The notes under the pieces were generated by a model. It did not search any database. It was not told the DNA's origin and saw nothing but the letters and a program-made list of their open reading frames with translations. This document shows positions 52,038 through 59,155 of a DNA stretch of 64,000 nucleotides, one piece after another. The position numbers were made by a program, and so were the translations under genes. Position 1 is the first letter of the stretch, and every line of letters begins with the position of its first letter. Source of the DNA: Bacteroides sp. (GTDB taxonomy: Bacteria; Bacteroidota; Bacteroidia; Bacteroidales; Muribaculaceae); contig JAAVDM010000032.1 of assembly GCA_014801815.1 (NCBI GenBank), forward strand, positions 62,001-126,000, read 5' to 3'.

Positions 52038-52521
52038 AATTTATTCTAATTAATTTAAATATCAGTACTTTGTCTGAATCCGTAGAGTATTTACTACCGG
52101 AAAAATCTGTAGAACCTATGAAACAGTAGTCCTGAGTAAGGAAACATACCGTATAAAGCCCGTTTGCAGAACCTATAAAGGAGATAAAATTCCCTTCATT
52201 GCCGAATAGACCCACACACTCACCGGATTCATCATATACTTCATACGAAAGTATCTCTTCCATATTCATATCTTCTATCCACACACCATCACAATCAACT
52301 GTACAGTTGAAAATATGTGGCGGCACACGGTGCCCATGAGGTTCCTCCTCAATTTCCGACATTCTTGTAGCGAAAGGATAGTTGCGCAAATTGGGAATCA
52401 AGGGTGGAAAACAGATACTCGGATTAAAGTCAGTCCTAAGGTCACTCTCATCTTTGCTACAGGAGCTGAAAAGTACACTGCTGCAAAGTAAAAGAAATAT
52501 TATATGTCGGTAAAGTGTCAT
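52024..52521 (-). CDS. Lipoprotein at the head of the rSAM/lipoprotein operon, 165 aa
   Basis: Lipoprotein signal (SVLFSSCSKDE). It is not homologous to the two following lipoproteins and not recognised. The mature part is acidic and aromatic-rich, with cysteines in CFPP, NCTVDCDG and the later ESGECVG and VCFLTQDYCFIG. It is the first gene of the operon, with a very short leader (start codon about 13 nt after the predicted transcription start). Confidence 0.75.
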   Translation of the reverse strand: MTLYRHIIFLLLCSSVLFSSCSKDESDLRTDFNPSICFPPLIPNLRNYPFATRMSEIEEEPHGHRVPPHIFNCTVDCDGVWIEDMNMEEILSYEVYDESGECVGLFGNEGNFISFIGSANGLYTVCFLTQDYCFIGSTDFSGSKYSTDSDKVLIFKLIRINYVFS

Positions 52522-52540
52522 GATGGGAGTTATTTTTTTG

Positions 52541-52548
52541 CAAAGTTA
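52541..52548 (-). promoter_or_regulatory. -7 box of the rSAM/lipoprotein operon
   Basis: TAACTTTG on the minus strand (52548 to 52541), 20 nt before the start codon of the first lipoprotein gene. There is no TTTG at -33; the region is occupied by the operator-like array at 52581-52624. Confidence 0.6.
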
Positions 52549-52580
52549 ATTCTGCAGAGTCCGAAACATATTAAAAAATT

Positions 52581-52624
52581 GTGCGGAAATTGTGCGGAAA
52601 TTCTATCTCGCACTATTCCCGCAC
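52581..52624. promoter_or_regulatory. Four-site operator-like array before the rSAM/lipoprotein operon
   Basis: GTGCGGAAATT occurs twice in tandem, 11 bp apart (52581 and 52592). Facing it, CGCAC (52609-52613) and CCGCAC (52619-52624) carry GCAC also 11 bp apart, in inverted orientation. The result is a two-fold symmetric array of four GTGC half-sites on helical-turn spacing, between the TPR-HTH regulator gene and the operon's -7 box. It is a likely site for that regulator. Confidence 0.6.
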
Positions 52625-52648
52625 ATTACAAAAAGGAAATTAATGTTT

Positions 52649-54406
52649 TTACAACAGCCGTATTATCCCATCGATAACTTTAACACTCAATTTCTCGTTA
52701 AAAACTTTAAAGCCGATAGACTCGCGGCGTGAAGATATGCTGCCCTTGGTGCGCCCGAGCAGACAGCTCATCTGCGTCGGAGCCACATGGCATTTCACAA
52801 GATAAGCAGTATGCAGATCAGACTGAGTAAGGCGTCCTCCCGTGAGCAGCTGAAGATTGGTCTTAAAGTCGGGCGAAGCCTGAAGTATCACCTCCTCCAA
52901 CTGTTTCCACAAAGTACTGTTCTCCCCGATAATACTTTTCTCCTCGATATGCCGCTGCAGCAAACGATAGGCATCTGAATCAACTATACGTGGAGAGAGA
53001 CCGATATTTCTTTCGGTGCTCTCCTGATAAAGTTTCATAAGTTCATCGCGCAGTCTCTCCCTCAGCACTTCCGACGAATCATCAGCTCGCAAAGGCTCAC
53101 ATTCATCCGTGCCAACACTTTCAGACAGTAGCACATCTGAGGGTTCATCGTCACTCCGGGGCTGTACTTCTATAGTCTTTTCGCGTGCCAGTGCCTCACG
53201 CAAAGCGCCGATATTGGATAACGCTATCCTCAGTCTGAGCAGCTGCCGCTGATTCTTATATTTTAAATAGAATACAACCGCCGCTAACGCCAGCACACCG
53301 CAAAGCAACCAGAAAGCCCGGCGCTCATAACGCATCTTGTCAGCCTCAGCTCTGTGGCGTTCACGCTCATGCACCTGATAATTGTACATCGAGTTCTGAA
53401 TCAGAGCCGCCTCGGCATCATGCCGTGACAACAGGGACTCAATCACCTCACGGTATTCGCGCACATAACGTCGTGCAGTGTCGGCGGGAATATAAGACGC
53501 CATTTCAGGTGCCAGCAATATCTTATAACCGTTCTGACGGTTGCGCGGACTCGAACTGGCCACAAGTTTGTGGGCATAATGATAAGCCGAATCAAGACGG
53601 CCGGCGGCAAAATAAATTCTCGCCGCATAAGCCGATGAAATACTGAAATAGTCAGGACTTATAAAACGCATCACCGGTCCGATAAGCGACACGGCAAGAT
53701 CCGTTCTACCCTCTTTCTCACTTATAGCGGCAAGATACATGTCCTGCGGCCATACAGCCTCAGGCGATACCAACTCGGCTATCTCACGGGCTCGCAGAAA
53801 CTCACTCTCTGCCGCACCGTATTTACCGTTATGCAAATAAACGGCACCTAACAGCTGACGGTCATCTATATAGCTTAACGAATCACCCGTTATCGAATCC
53901 AGTCTTATACTCTCCTCCAGATAAGGCACAGCCTGTTCATACAGACGCAACGTGTTTAGCAACCGGCCTGTCTGACTCGACACAGTGCTTTTAAGCGGTA
54001 GATATTCCTCACCCTCCGGTATAGCCTCAAGTGCGTTCTGAAAATATCGTAATGCCGTAGGGAAATCACCTATATCACTATATACCCTACCCCCGTAATA
54101 CAGTGCCTCCGGATACAATACTTTATCATGGTGACGTCGGTAATAGTCCGTGACATCGAGTATCAGGCTGTCCGAAGTATGCACTATATATGCTTTATCC
54201 TTAGCCTTGATACTTAACAGATCATAATAATGACGGTCATTTTCGCCAAGAGCGGTCACATCAATGCTGTCAAGCGCCCGCAAAGCTGCCTCGGGGTTTT
54301 TCTGCACCATCTGTGCGACAGCCGTAAGGCGCGCATCACGGTCCGGACGCACGCAGGCACCCGGAAGCATAAGTAACATCAGTATGATATACAGATATAT
54401 CCGCAT
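52649..54406 (-). CDS. Membrane-anchored TPR protein with C-terminal HTH, putative regulator of the rSAM operon
   Basis: 585 residues. A lipoprotein-like signal (MLLMLPGAC) is followed by TPR repeats (about 40-330: PEALYYGGRVYSDIGDFPTALRYFQNAL, AAESEFLRAREIA). A membrane helix lies at about 366-385 (WLLCGVLALAAVVFYLKY), then a cytoplasmic coiled coil and a C-terminal DNA-binding-like part (QSDLHTAYLVKCHVAPTQMSCLLGRTKGSISSRRESIGFKVF). The N-terminal part would be periplasmic and the C-terminal cytoplasmic, so it could carry a signal across the membrane to DNA. It is directly upstream of the operon and its array. Confidence 0.75.
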   Translation of the reverse strand: MRIYLYIILMLLMLPGACVRPDRDARLTAVAQMVQKNPEAALRALDSIDVTALGENDRHYYDLLSIKAKDKAYIVHTSDSLILDVTDYYRRHHDKVLYPEALYYGGRVYSDIGDFPTALRYFQNALEAIPEGEEYLPLKSTVSSQTGRLLNTLRLYEQAVPYLEESIRLDSITGDSLSYIDDRQLLGAVYLHNGKYGAAESEFLRAREIAELVSPEAVWPQDMYLAAISEKEGRTDLAVSLIGPVMRFISPDYFSISSAYAARIYFAAGRLDSAYHYAHKLVASSSPRNRQNGYKILLAPEMASYIPADTARRYVREYREVIESLLSRHDAEAALIQNSMYNYQVHERERHRAEADKMRYERRAFWLLCGVLALAAVVFYLKYKNQRQLLRLRIALSNIGALREALAREKTIEVQPRSDDEPSDVLLSESVGTDECEPLRADDSSEVLRERLRDELMKLYQESTERNIGLSPRIVDSDAYRLLQRHIEEKSIIGENSTLWKQLEEVILQASPDFKTNLQLLTGGRLTQSDLHTAYLVKCHVAPTQMSCLLGRTKGSISSRRESIGFKVFNEKLSVKVIDGIIRLL

Positions 54407-54484
54407 AGTTATGGCCGCCGATACACGTAATGTTATATCCTAAAAAATACTTCAGCTTACAAATTTACAACTTTTTCCCTATTG

Positions 54485-54516
54485 TTTGGGAACTTAATTT
54501 TAAATTACGACCTTTG
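54485..54516 (+). promoter_or_regulatory. Candidate promoter before a structured leader
   Basis: TTTG (54485-54488), 20 nt, then GACCTTTG (54509-54516), one base off the TAnnTTTG consensus. It points to the nested hairpin, a 28-codon frame and the microsatellite ahead of the membrane protein gene. Confidence 0.4.
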
Positions 54517-54538
54517 CCTCCGGATATAAAAGACTACT

Positions 54539-54600
54539 GTCAGCATGACAACTCTCTACAAATTCGAGACAGGTCAGGTCATCGACCTGTCGATGCTGAC
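54539..54600 (+). other. Nested stem-loop
   Basis: GTCAGCAT (54539) pairs with ATGCTGAC (54593), enclosing GACAGGTC (54568) with GACCTGTC (54584). It overlaps a 28-codon frame (ATG 54545 to TAG 54631, beginning MTTLYKFETG). Either a structured leader RNA or a tiny gene; neither is proven. Confidence 0.4.
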
Positions 54601-54632
54601 CTTGTTAAAACTGCTGCCCTGTAACGGATAGT

Positions 54633-54711
54633 ATAAGTTTTATAAGTTTTATAAGTTTTATAAGTTTTATAAGTTTTATAAGTTTTATAAGTTTTATAAG
54701 TTTTATAAGTT
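54633..54711. repeat. 9-bp microsatellite upstream of a membrane protein gene
   Basis: ATAAGTTTT repeats eight times in full plus a partial ninth unit (54633-54711), perfectly. It ends 57 bp before the start codon at 54768. Slippage here would change the length of the leader or promoter spacing in 9-bp steps, so a phase-variable expression switch is possible. Confidence 0.9.
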
Positions 54712-54767
54712 AATAAACTTTCTTTGTCTTTTCATGTCTAAATCATAGATTTAATAACTTTCTCACT

Positions 54768-55256
54768 ATGAAGTCTTGGCTTAAATACGGCTTCCTCTCA
54801 GCCGGCAGCTATGTTTTTGTTATAGCTATTCTAATCGCTATTTTTCATTGTATAAACAGTGCATCCGGTAGTCAGACCATTAACAATGATAACAGGTTGT
54901 TCTATGCCTTGGTAGCGGCAGCCGGTCTCGTGATGGCTTTCCTTGCAGGCTTCTGTTTCCGTCCTATTCTGGCACGTATGACTTCGAGGTATTCGTTAGA
55001 GTATCCCGATATACCGGTGGAAGACATACGCTACCTATGCCGTGAAAAGCTGTTAGTACAATATTTCGGTATCCTTACCTGCGGGTGCTTCCTGCCGGCC
55101 ATAGCTATGGTTGGTGTGTTAGATTCCTATCCTGAAATGGTATGTACACTGTCCGGTGGAGGTTTTTCATTCGCCTACCTATATTTTCAATGCCGCAACC
55201 GCTATAAGCACCTCTGCAGAGAATACAGAAAACATTACGACTTCGAAACAGTGTAA
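54768..55256 (+). CDS. Hypothetical membrane protein, four helices
   Basis: 162 residues, not recognised. Predicted helices at about 8-28, 45-65, 98-118 and 124-142, with a cytoplasmic loop (RPILARMTSRYSLEYPDIPVEDIRYLCREKL) between the second and third. It has both termini likely on the same side and a basic C-terminal tail. Expression may vary with the 9-bp microsatellite upstream. 55257-55463 after it holds nothing recognised. Confidence 0.6.
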   Translation: MKSWLKYGFLSAGSYVFVIAILIAIFHCINSASGSQTINNDNRLFYALVAAAGLVMAFLAGFCFRPILARMTSRYSLEYPDIPVEDIRYLCREKLLVQYFGILTCGCFLPAIAMVGVLDSYPEMVCTLSGGGFSFAYLYFQCRNRYKHLCREYRKHYDFETV

Positions 55257-55463
55257 TGCACACCTATCCGAATACAAAGAATCCTACCGTTAGACTCCGG
55301 CAAACCATACAACCTTCTGACGTAACCAACGTAACTCAAACATATACGCTCGCATTTCTACCCTGCACAGCCTATCGCCGTATGTCCCCAAGCGTTAATA
55401 ACATTTTAAATACTCCGAAGTAAACAGATATCAATAACGGATAGTATTGTCAGCAAAGTTATT

Positions 55464-55524
55464 GTAGTAAATATTTTCATAGTAAATTACACTAAGTGTA
55501 ATTTACTATGAAAATATTTACTAC
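55464..55524. promoter_or_regulatory. Perfect 61-bp palindrome at the AbiE promoter
   Basis: 30-bp arms (55464-55493 and 55495-55524) around one base, with the central AAATTACACT/AGTGTAATTT. A further half-site AGTTACACT follows at 55536-55546. The right end overlaps a TACCTTTG -7 box (55522-55529). AbiEi antitoxins are known to repress their own promoter through inverted repeats, so this is the probable operator. Confidence 0.7.
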
Positions 55525-55570
55525 CTTTGTATTGTAAGTTACACTGAATCACCTTTGGACTACATAGATT

Positions 55571-56203
55571 ATGACATTAAAAAACATTGGAAATATTCCA
55601 TTCAAACTATCAGTACTACAATCGGTATTCCCCGACCATACTGCAATAACCGCTAAAGCCAAACGACTGAAAGATGCCGGCGCCATCATACGTCTCAAAC
55701 CGGGTTTATATGTGGTTAGTTCGGTAATAAGCGGAAAAAGAGTGAATGAATTTCTTGTTGCCAATCATCTTCATGGACCATCGTATGTATCTATGCAGAC
55801 AGCATTAAGGTATTATGGACTGATACCGGAACACGTTATTGAGATAATATCAATAACACCAAGACTGAAAAAGACATTTTCCAATAAAATTAGTCATTTC
55901 AGCTATATACATTGCTCGGAGTCGTACTTCCCGATAGGTATTACTTCAGCAACTGATGAAGACGTTTCGTTCCTCATAGCGACTCCTGAGAAGGCTCTAT
56001 GCGATTTAGTGTCATACACACCAAAGCTCAACTTACGTTATATGTCGGAAATCCGAACCTATCTTAAGGAAGACCTCAGAATGGATCGGGAAGACATAAT
56101 CGGACTTAATACTGAGATTCTCAGAGAATGTGCCGATGTAGGTAAAAAGAAAACAATGATAAATCAATTGATAAAAATCATAGAATATGAGCGGAATGTT
56201 TGA
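55571..56203 (+). CDS. AbiEi-type antitoxin / transcriptional repressor
   Basis: 210 residues. N-terminal winged helix (FPDHTAITAKAKRLKDAGAIIRLKPGLYVV), then the AbiEi core (LHGPSYVSMQTALRYYGLIPE, FSYIHCSESYFPIGI, ATPEKALCDLV). It neutralises the AbiEii nucleotidyltransferase toxin in a type IV toxin-antitoxin/abortive-infection module and represses the operon. Intact. Its end overlaps the toxin gene by 17 bp, or 8 bp from the second toxin ATG. Confidence 0.9.
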   Translation: MTLKNIGNIPFKLSVLQSVFPDHTAITAKAKRLKDAGAIIRLKPGLYVVSSVISGKRVNEFLVANHLHGPSYVSMQTALRYYGLIPEHVIEIISITPRLKKTFSNKISHFSYIHCSESYFPIGITSATDEDVSFLIATPEKALCDLVSYTPKLNLRYMSEIRTYLKEDLRMDREDIIGLNTEILRECADVGKKKTMINQLIKIIEYERNV

Positions 56204-57011
56204 TCAGATGCTGTCATACTATGACACATCTACCTCATCGGCATTAAGAAATGCCACATTTGAAGTAATGCAGCAAGTTGCACTGGCCGGATTACAGAGA
56301 GGTGGCTTTTTCGAAAAAGCAGCTTTCTACGGAGGTACCTGCCTACGTATATTCCATGGACGCGGTAGGTTCAGTGAAGGTCTTGACTTCTCATTACTCA
56401 AACCTGATGACAATTTCAACATCGAAAATTATTTCTCTGCCATAATAATGGAATTCAAAACTCTCGGAAGAGAAGTTACTATAACAAAGAAAGATAAGAA
56501 AAACTTCGGTAAAATAGAGTCCGCATTCCTAAAAGATAGTACTCATGTCTATAATCTGTCGTTCCAGACTGAAAAAAGCTACAAAATAAAAATAGAGGTT
56601 GATACACAGCCACCACTCGGTTTTTCGACAGAACAAAAGCTTCTTCTACATCCATTTTCATTTATGACTAGATGTATAACTTTACCCGGACTTTTTGCTG
56701 GCAAGATGCACGCACTGATTTTCAGAGCCTGGGGAAATCGTGTTAAAGGTCGAGACTGGTACGACTTTGAATAGTATGTACGTAATGGTGTGAAACTCGA
56801 CTTCAATCATCTTAGAGAAAGAGCAAAGGAATTTAATAATCTCAATCTTACACCAGAGTTATTTCGAGAGAAACTGATAGGGCGTCTATATTCAACCGAT
56901 ATCAATATGGTTAAAAAAGATGTCCGTCCATTTGTAAAGAACCCGCAAGAGCTTGAAATTTGGAGTACGGAATACTTCATTGCTCTTACCGAAATGATAG
57001 AATTTCAATAA
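56187..57011 (+). pseudogene. AbiEii-type nucleotidyltransferase toxin, interrupted by a stop codon
   Basis: The frame reads 195 codons to TAG at 56772-56774 and continues open in the same frame for 78 more codons to 57011 (YVRNGVKLDFNHLRERAKEF). At the break DWYDFE-stop-YVRNG, a Trp (TGG) is expected, so one G-to-A change explains it. The catalytic motif, normally SEDLDF after GGT.LR, reads SEGLDF: the first metal-binding Asp is Gly65 (codon 56379-56381). AbiEii family proteins transfer nucleotides to targets and are toxic. Two separate changes predict loss of toxicity while the antitoxin stays intact. Confidence 0.88.
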
Positions 57012-57134
57012 GTATTCTTAGCCGTCAGTGACGCATATCAGTCCGTTATATTCAGGATGAGCCATATAGAAGTCGGCTGCCATACGGAAGGCAGATGGTC
57101 AAGCATAAGATTTATCAAAGAAGTTTGATTTTTA

Positions 57135-57166
57135 TTTGGTAGTTTCAATTTTTAGAACTAACTTTG
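57135..57166 (+). promoter_or_regulatory. Promoter of tRNA-Pro
   Basis: TTTG (57135-57138), 20 nt, TAACTTTG (57159-57166): a full consensus, 10 bp ahead of the tRNA. Between 57012 and 57134 only a short open minus-strand fragment with no start is seen. Confidence 0.75.
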
Positions 57167-57176
57167 CCGACACTTT

Positions 57177-57251
57177 CGGGGCGTAGCGCAGTCCGGTTAG
57201 CGCACCTGCTTTGGGAGCAGGGGGTCGAAGGTTCGAATCCTTTCACCCCGA
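57177..57251 (+). tRNA. tRNA-Pro (anticodon TGG)
   Basis: 75 nt; the cloverleaf closes. Acceptor CGGGGCG/CACCCCG, D stem GCGC/GCGC, anticodon stem CCTGC/GCAGG with loop TTTGGGA, T stem GAAGG/CCTTT with TTCGAAT. The discriminator is A; CCA is not encoded. The sixth acceptor pair is C with A, an unpaired position where U-A would be expected. Confidence 0.95.
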
Positions 57252-57265
57252 CAAAAACCACGATG

Positions 57266-57309
57266 GCAGAGCCGTTTCAGTCTTTCAGACTGAAACGGCT
57301 CTGCATTTT
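57266..57309. terminator. Terminator between tRNA-Pro and the nonulosonate operon
   Basis: A perfect 18-bp stem with core GCAGAGCCGTTTCAGTCT and loop TTC, followed by ATTTTG. It probably ends both the tRNA and the convergent operon. Confidence 0.88.
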
Positions 57310-57310
57310 G

Positions 57311-58000
57311 TTATAAACTGTGTTTCGCTATGTGTTCGGCTATTTCCCAGTCGAGCGGAGTGTCGAGGTCAACACTGCGTTCGGAAGGCATTACGCTCGG
57401 CACCACACGGCGGAAACCGGACATCGGACCGCGCAGCAGCGAAGCTACTGTCATCACGTAGACAGCGCCGTTATATTCCCACACTTCGGGAGCGTCCTGA
57501 CGGCGTGTATAACGGCCGTCGCCTTTGCTTATATGAAGCAGACCATCGGCGTCAGTCTCGAAAGCGCCGTAATAGGGATTCGTTTTGGCAGGACATACAC
57601 TTACAACCATATCTATATCAGGGCGCCACAATGCTTCGGCACGGAGTATGTCATCGGCGGTACGCAGTGGTGAAGTCGGCTGTAATAATACGACCCGGTC
57701 ATAATCATGCCCCAAGGCAGACAGGCGGTGCAGACAGTCTATTATCACATCATAACTCGACGCAGTATCAGTAGCAAGATGCTCCGGACGCATAAAGGGC
57801 ACTGTCAAACCGTAATCTTCGGCTACTTTCCTTATCTCTTCGCTATCGGTACTGACAAGTATATCGGCATCACAGGCCCCTGCGTCACGGGCATTGTCGA
57901 TAGCATGACATATAAGAGGTTTGCCTAAGAAAGGTCGGATATTTTTACCCGGAATACCCTTGCTACCTCCCCGGGCGGTTATCAGATAGAGTGTTCTCAT
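57311..58000 (-). CDS. neuA: CMP-nonulosonate (acylneuraminate) cytidylyltransferase
   Basis: 229 residues. Nucleotide-binding start ITARGGSKGIPGKNIRPFLGKPL, then STDSEEI, LLQPTSPLR and PLDWEIAEH. It activates a nonulosonic acid as its CMP-sugar. It is the last gene of the operon, overlapping neuC by 4 bp. Whether the sugar is neuraminic or legionaminic cannot be read from this enzyme. Confidence 0.9.
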   Translation of the reverse strand: MRTLYLITARGGSKGIPGKNIRPFLGKPLICHAIDNARDAGACDADILVSTDSEEIRKVAEDYGLTVPFMRPEHLATDTASSYDVIIDCLHRLSALGHDYDRVVLLQPTSPLRTADDILRAEALWRPDIDMVVSVCPAKTNPYYGAFETDADGLLHISKGDGRYTRRQDAPEVWEYNGAVYVMTVASLLRGPMSGFRRVVPSVMPSERSVDLDTPLDWEIAEHIAKHSL

Positions 58001-59145
58001 TGATTGTCGGATTCATAAAACTTCTTAACCGGATACGGCCTGAAATCGTGAGCTTCTATGGCGTCTGCCATAAGTGAGGCAGTGTGAGAGCGAGCATAAG
58101 GATTCTCACGACGTGCCGCTAAGGTCTGCATCGGTTCTGACAGCACATATTCCAGACCTTCGGCCACTTCAGTAGCCGTAGAGCCGCAATGCCATACAGA
58201 CGGACCGTGTTCACGCCCTGCCTGACGTATACCCACATCAAGGGTGGGTATTCCCACTGAGGGAACCTCAACCAGACCGCTCGATGAATTTCCAGCCACA
58301 GCACTCGCCAGATGCAGCGCTGACATATAGCGTACACGACCCAATGATGGTACAAGACATACTCTGGCGCTATGTGCCGAAGCAAATTCTTCAAGCAAAG
58401 CTATCTGAGGCGCCGGGTCAACATCATTATTAGGATAAGTCAGCAGTACCTGTATATCTTCATGACGGTGCATTACAATGTCAAGACCGGAAAGGAAATC
58501 CTGCATCTGCTGACGGGGTGATACGGTACTCAGGGTTGCGGCATGAAGTGTAGCCACTATCAGACGCCCGGTGAGACGTCGACCGAGAGAGCGTTCCAAC
58601 TCCTCACGTGTCATAAGCGGAGTCTTCAGTACGTTTTCCACTCCTATCGCTCCTGTCGTAATAACCTGCTCAGGTTGCTCTCCCATAGCTATCAGCCGTG
58701 CGCGGCAACGCTCGGTCTCAGTAAGATGCAATGTCGCCATTTTGCTTATGGAATGACGTATGGAGTCATCAAAGGCTCCTTCCGAGACAGTACCTCCGGC
58801 TATATGTATTATAGGCACACCACACAGCAGAGCAGCCGTAGCCGCTCCCAACATCTCGAAACGGTCGCCGAGAATCACTACAGCACGCGGACACAGACTA
58901 CCGAAAGCAGAGGCAAATCCGGCGGTGGAGGCTGCCGTTATCTGTGCCGGAGTGCCTTCAGTCGGTATCTCGGCCACCGGTACGAAGCCGTCACGCACTA
59001 TCTCGTCAACAGTATGCCCGCAATCCTCGCGCAGGTGCATATTGGTAGCCATAACTCCTACCTTATGTCCACGACGGCGCAGTTCGGCAGCTAAAGGACT
59101 CAGCAGTCCCCAGTCAGCACGAGTGCCGGTGGCTATGGCTATCAT
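57997..59145 (-). CDS. neuC: Hydrolysing UDP-GlcNAc-type 2-epimerase
   Basis: 382 residues from ATG 59145 (MIAIATGTRADWGLL), 10 bp after neuB. GT-B-like epimerase motifs: GTRADWGLL, VILGDRFEML, IIHIAGGTVSEGAFDD and GNSSSGLVEVPSVGIPTLDVG. It releases UDP and gives a free ManNAc-type sugar, or the 2,4-diamino analogue in a legionaminic pathway. Confidence 0.9.
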   Translation of the reverse strand: MIAIATGTRADWGLLSPLAAELRRRGHKVGVMATNMHLREDCGHTVDEIVRDGFVPVAEIPTEGTPAQITAASTAGFASAFGSLCPRAVVILGDRFEMLGAATAALLCGVPIIHIAGGTVSEGAFDDSIRHSISKMATLHLTETERCRARLIAMGEQPEQVITTGAIGVENVLKTPLMTREELERSLGRRLTGRLIVATLHAATLSTVSPRQQMQDFLSGLDIVMHRHEDIQVLLTYPNNDVDPAPQIALLEEFASAHSARVCLVPSLGRVRYMSALHLASAVAGNSSSGLVEVPSVGIPTLDVGIRQAGREHGPSVWHCGSTATEVAEGLEYVLSEPMQTLAARRENPYARSHTASLMADAIEAHDFRPYPVKKFYESDNQ

Positions 59146-59155
59146 ATTGTCCCGC

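Noticed and set aside
54545-54631. 28-codon frame (MTTLYKFETG...) as a firm gene
   Set aside because: It overlaps a nested stem-loop that may explain its conservation, and no homologue is known to me; kept only as part of a structured-region entry.
57018-57095. Minus-strand fragment reading PSAFRMAADFYMAHPEYNG
   Set aside because: It looks protein-like but is bounded by stops, has no family I recognise and is too short to call a pseudogene.
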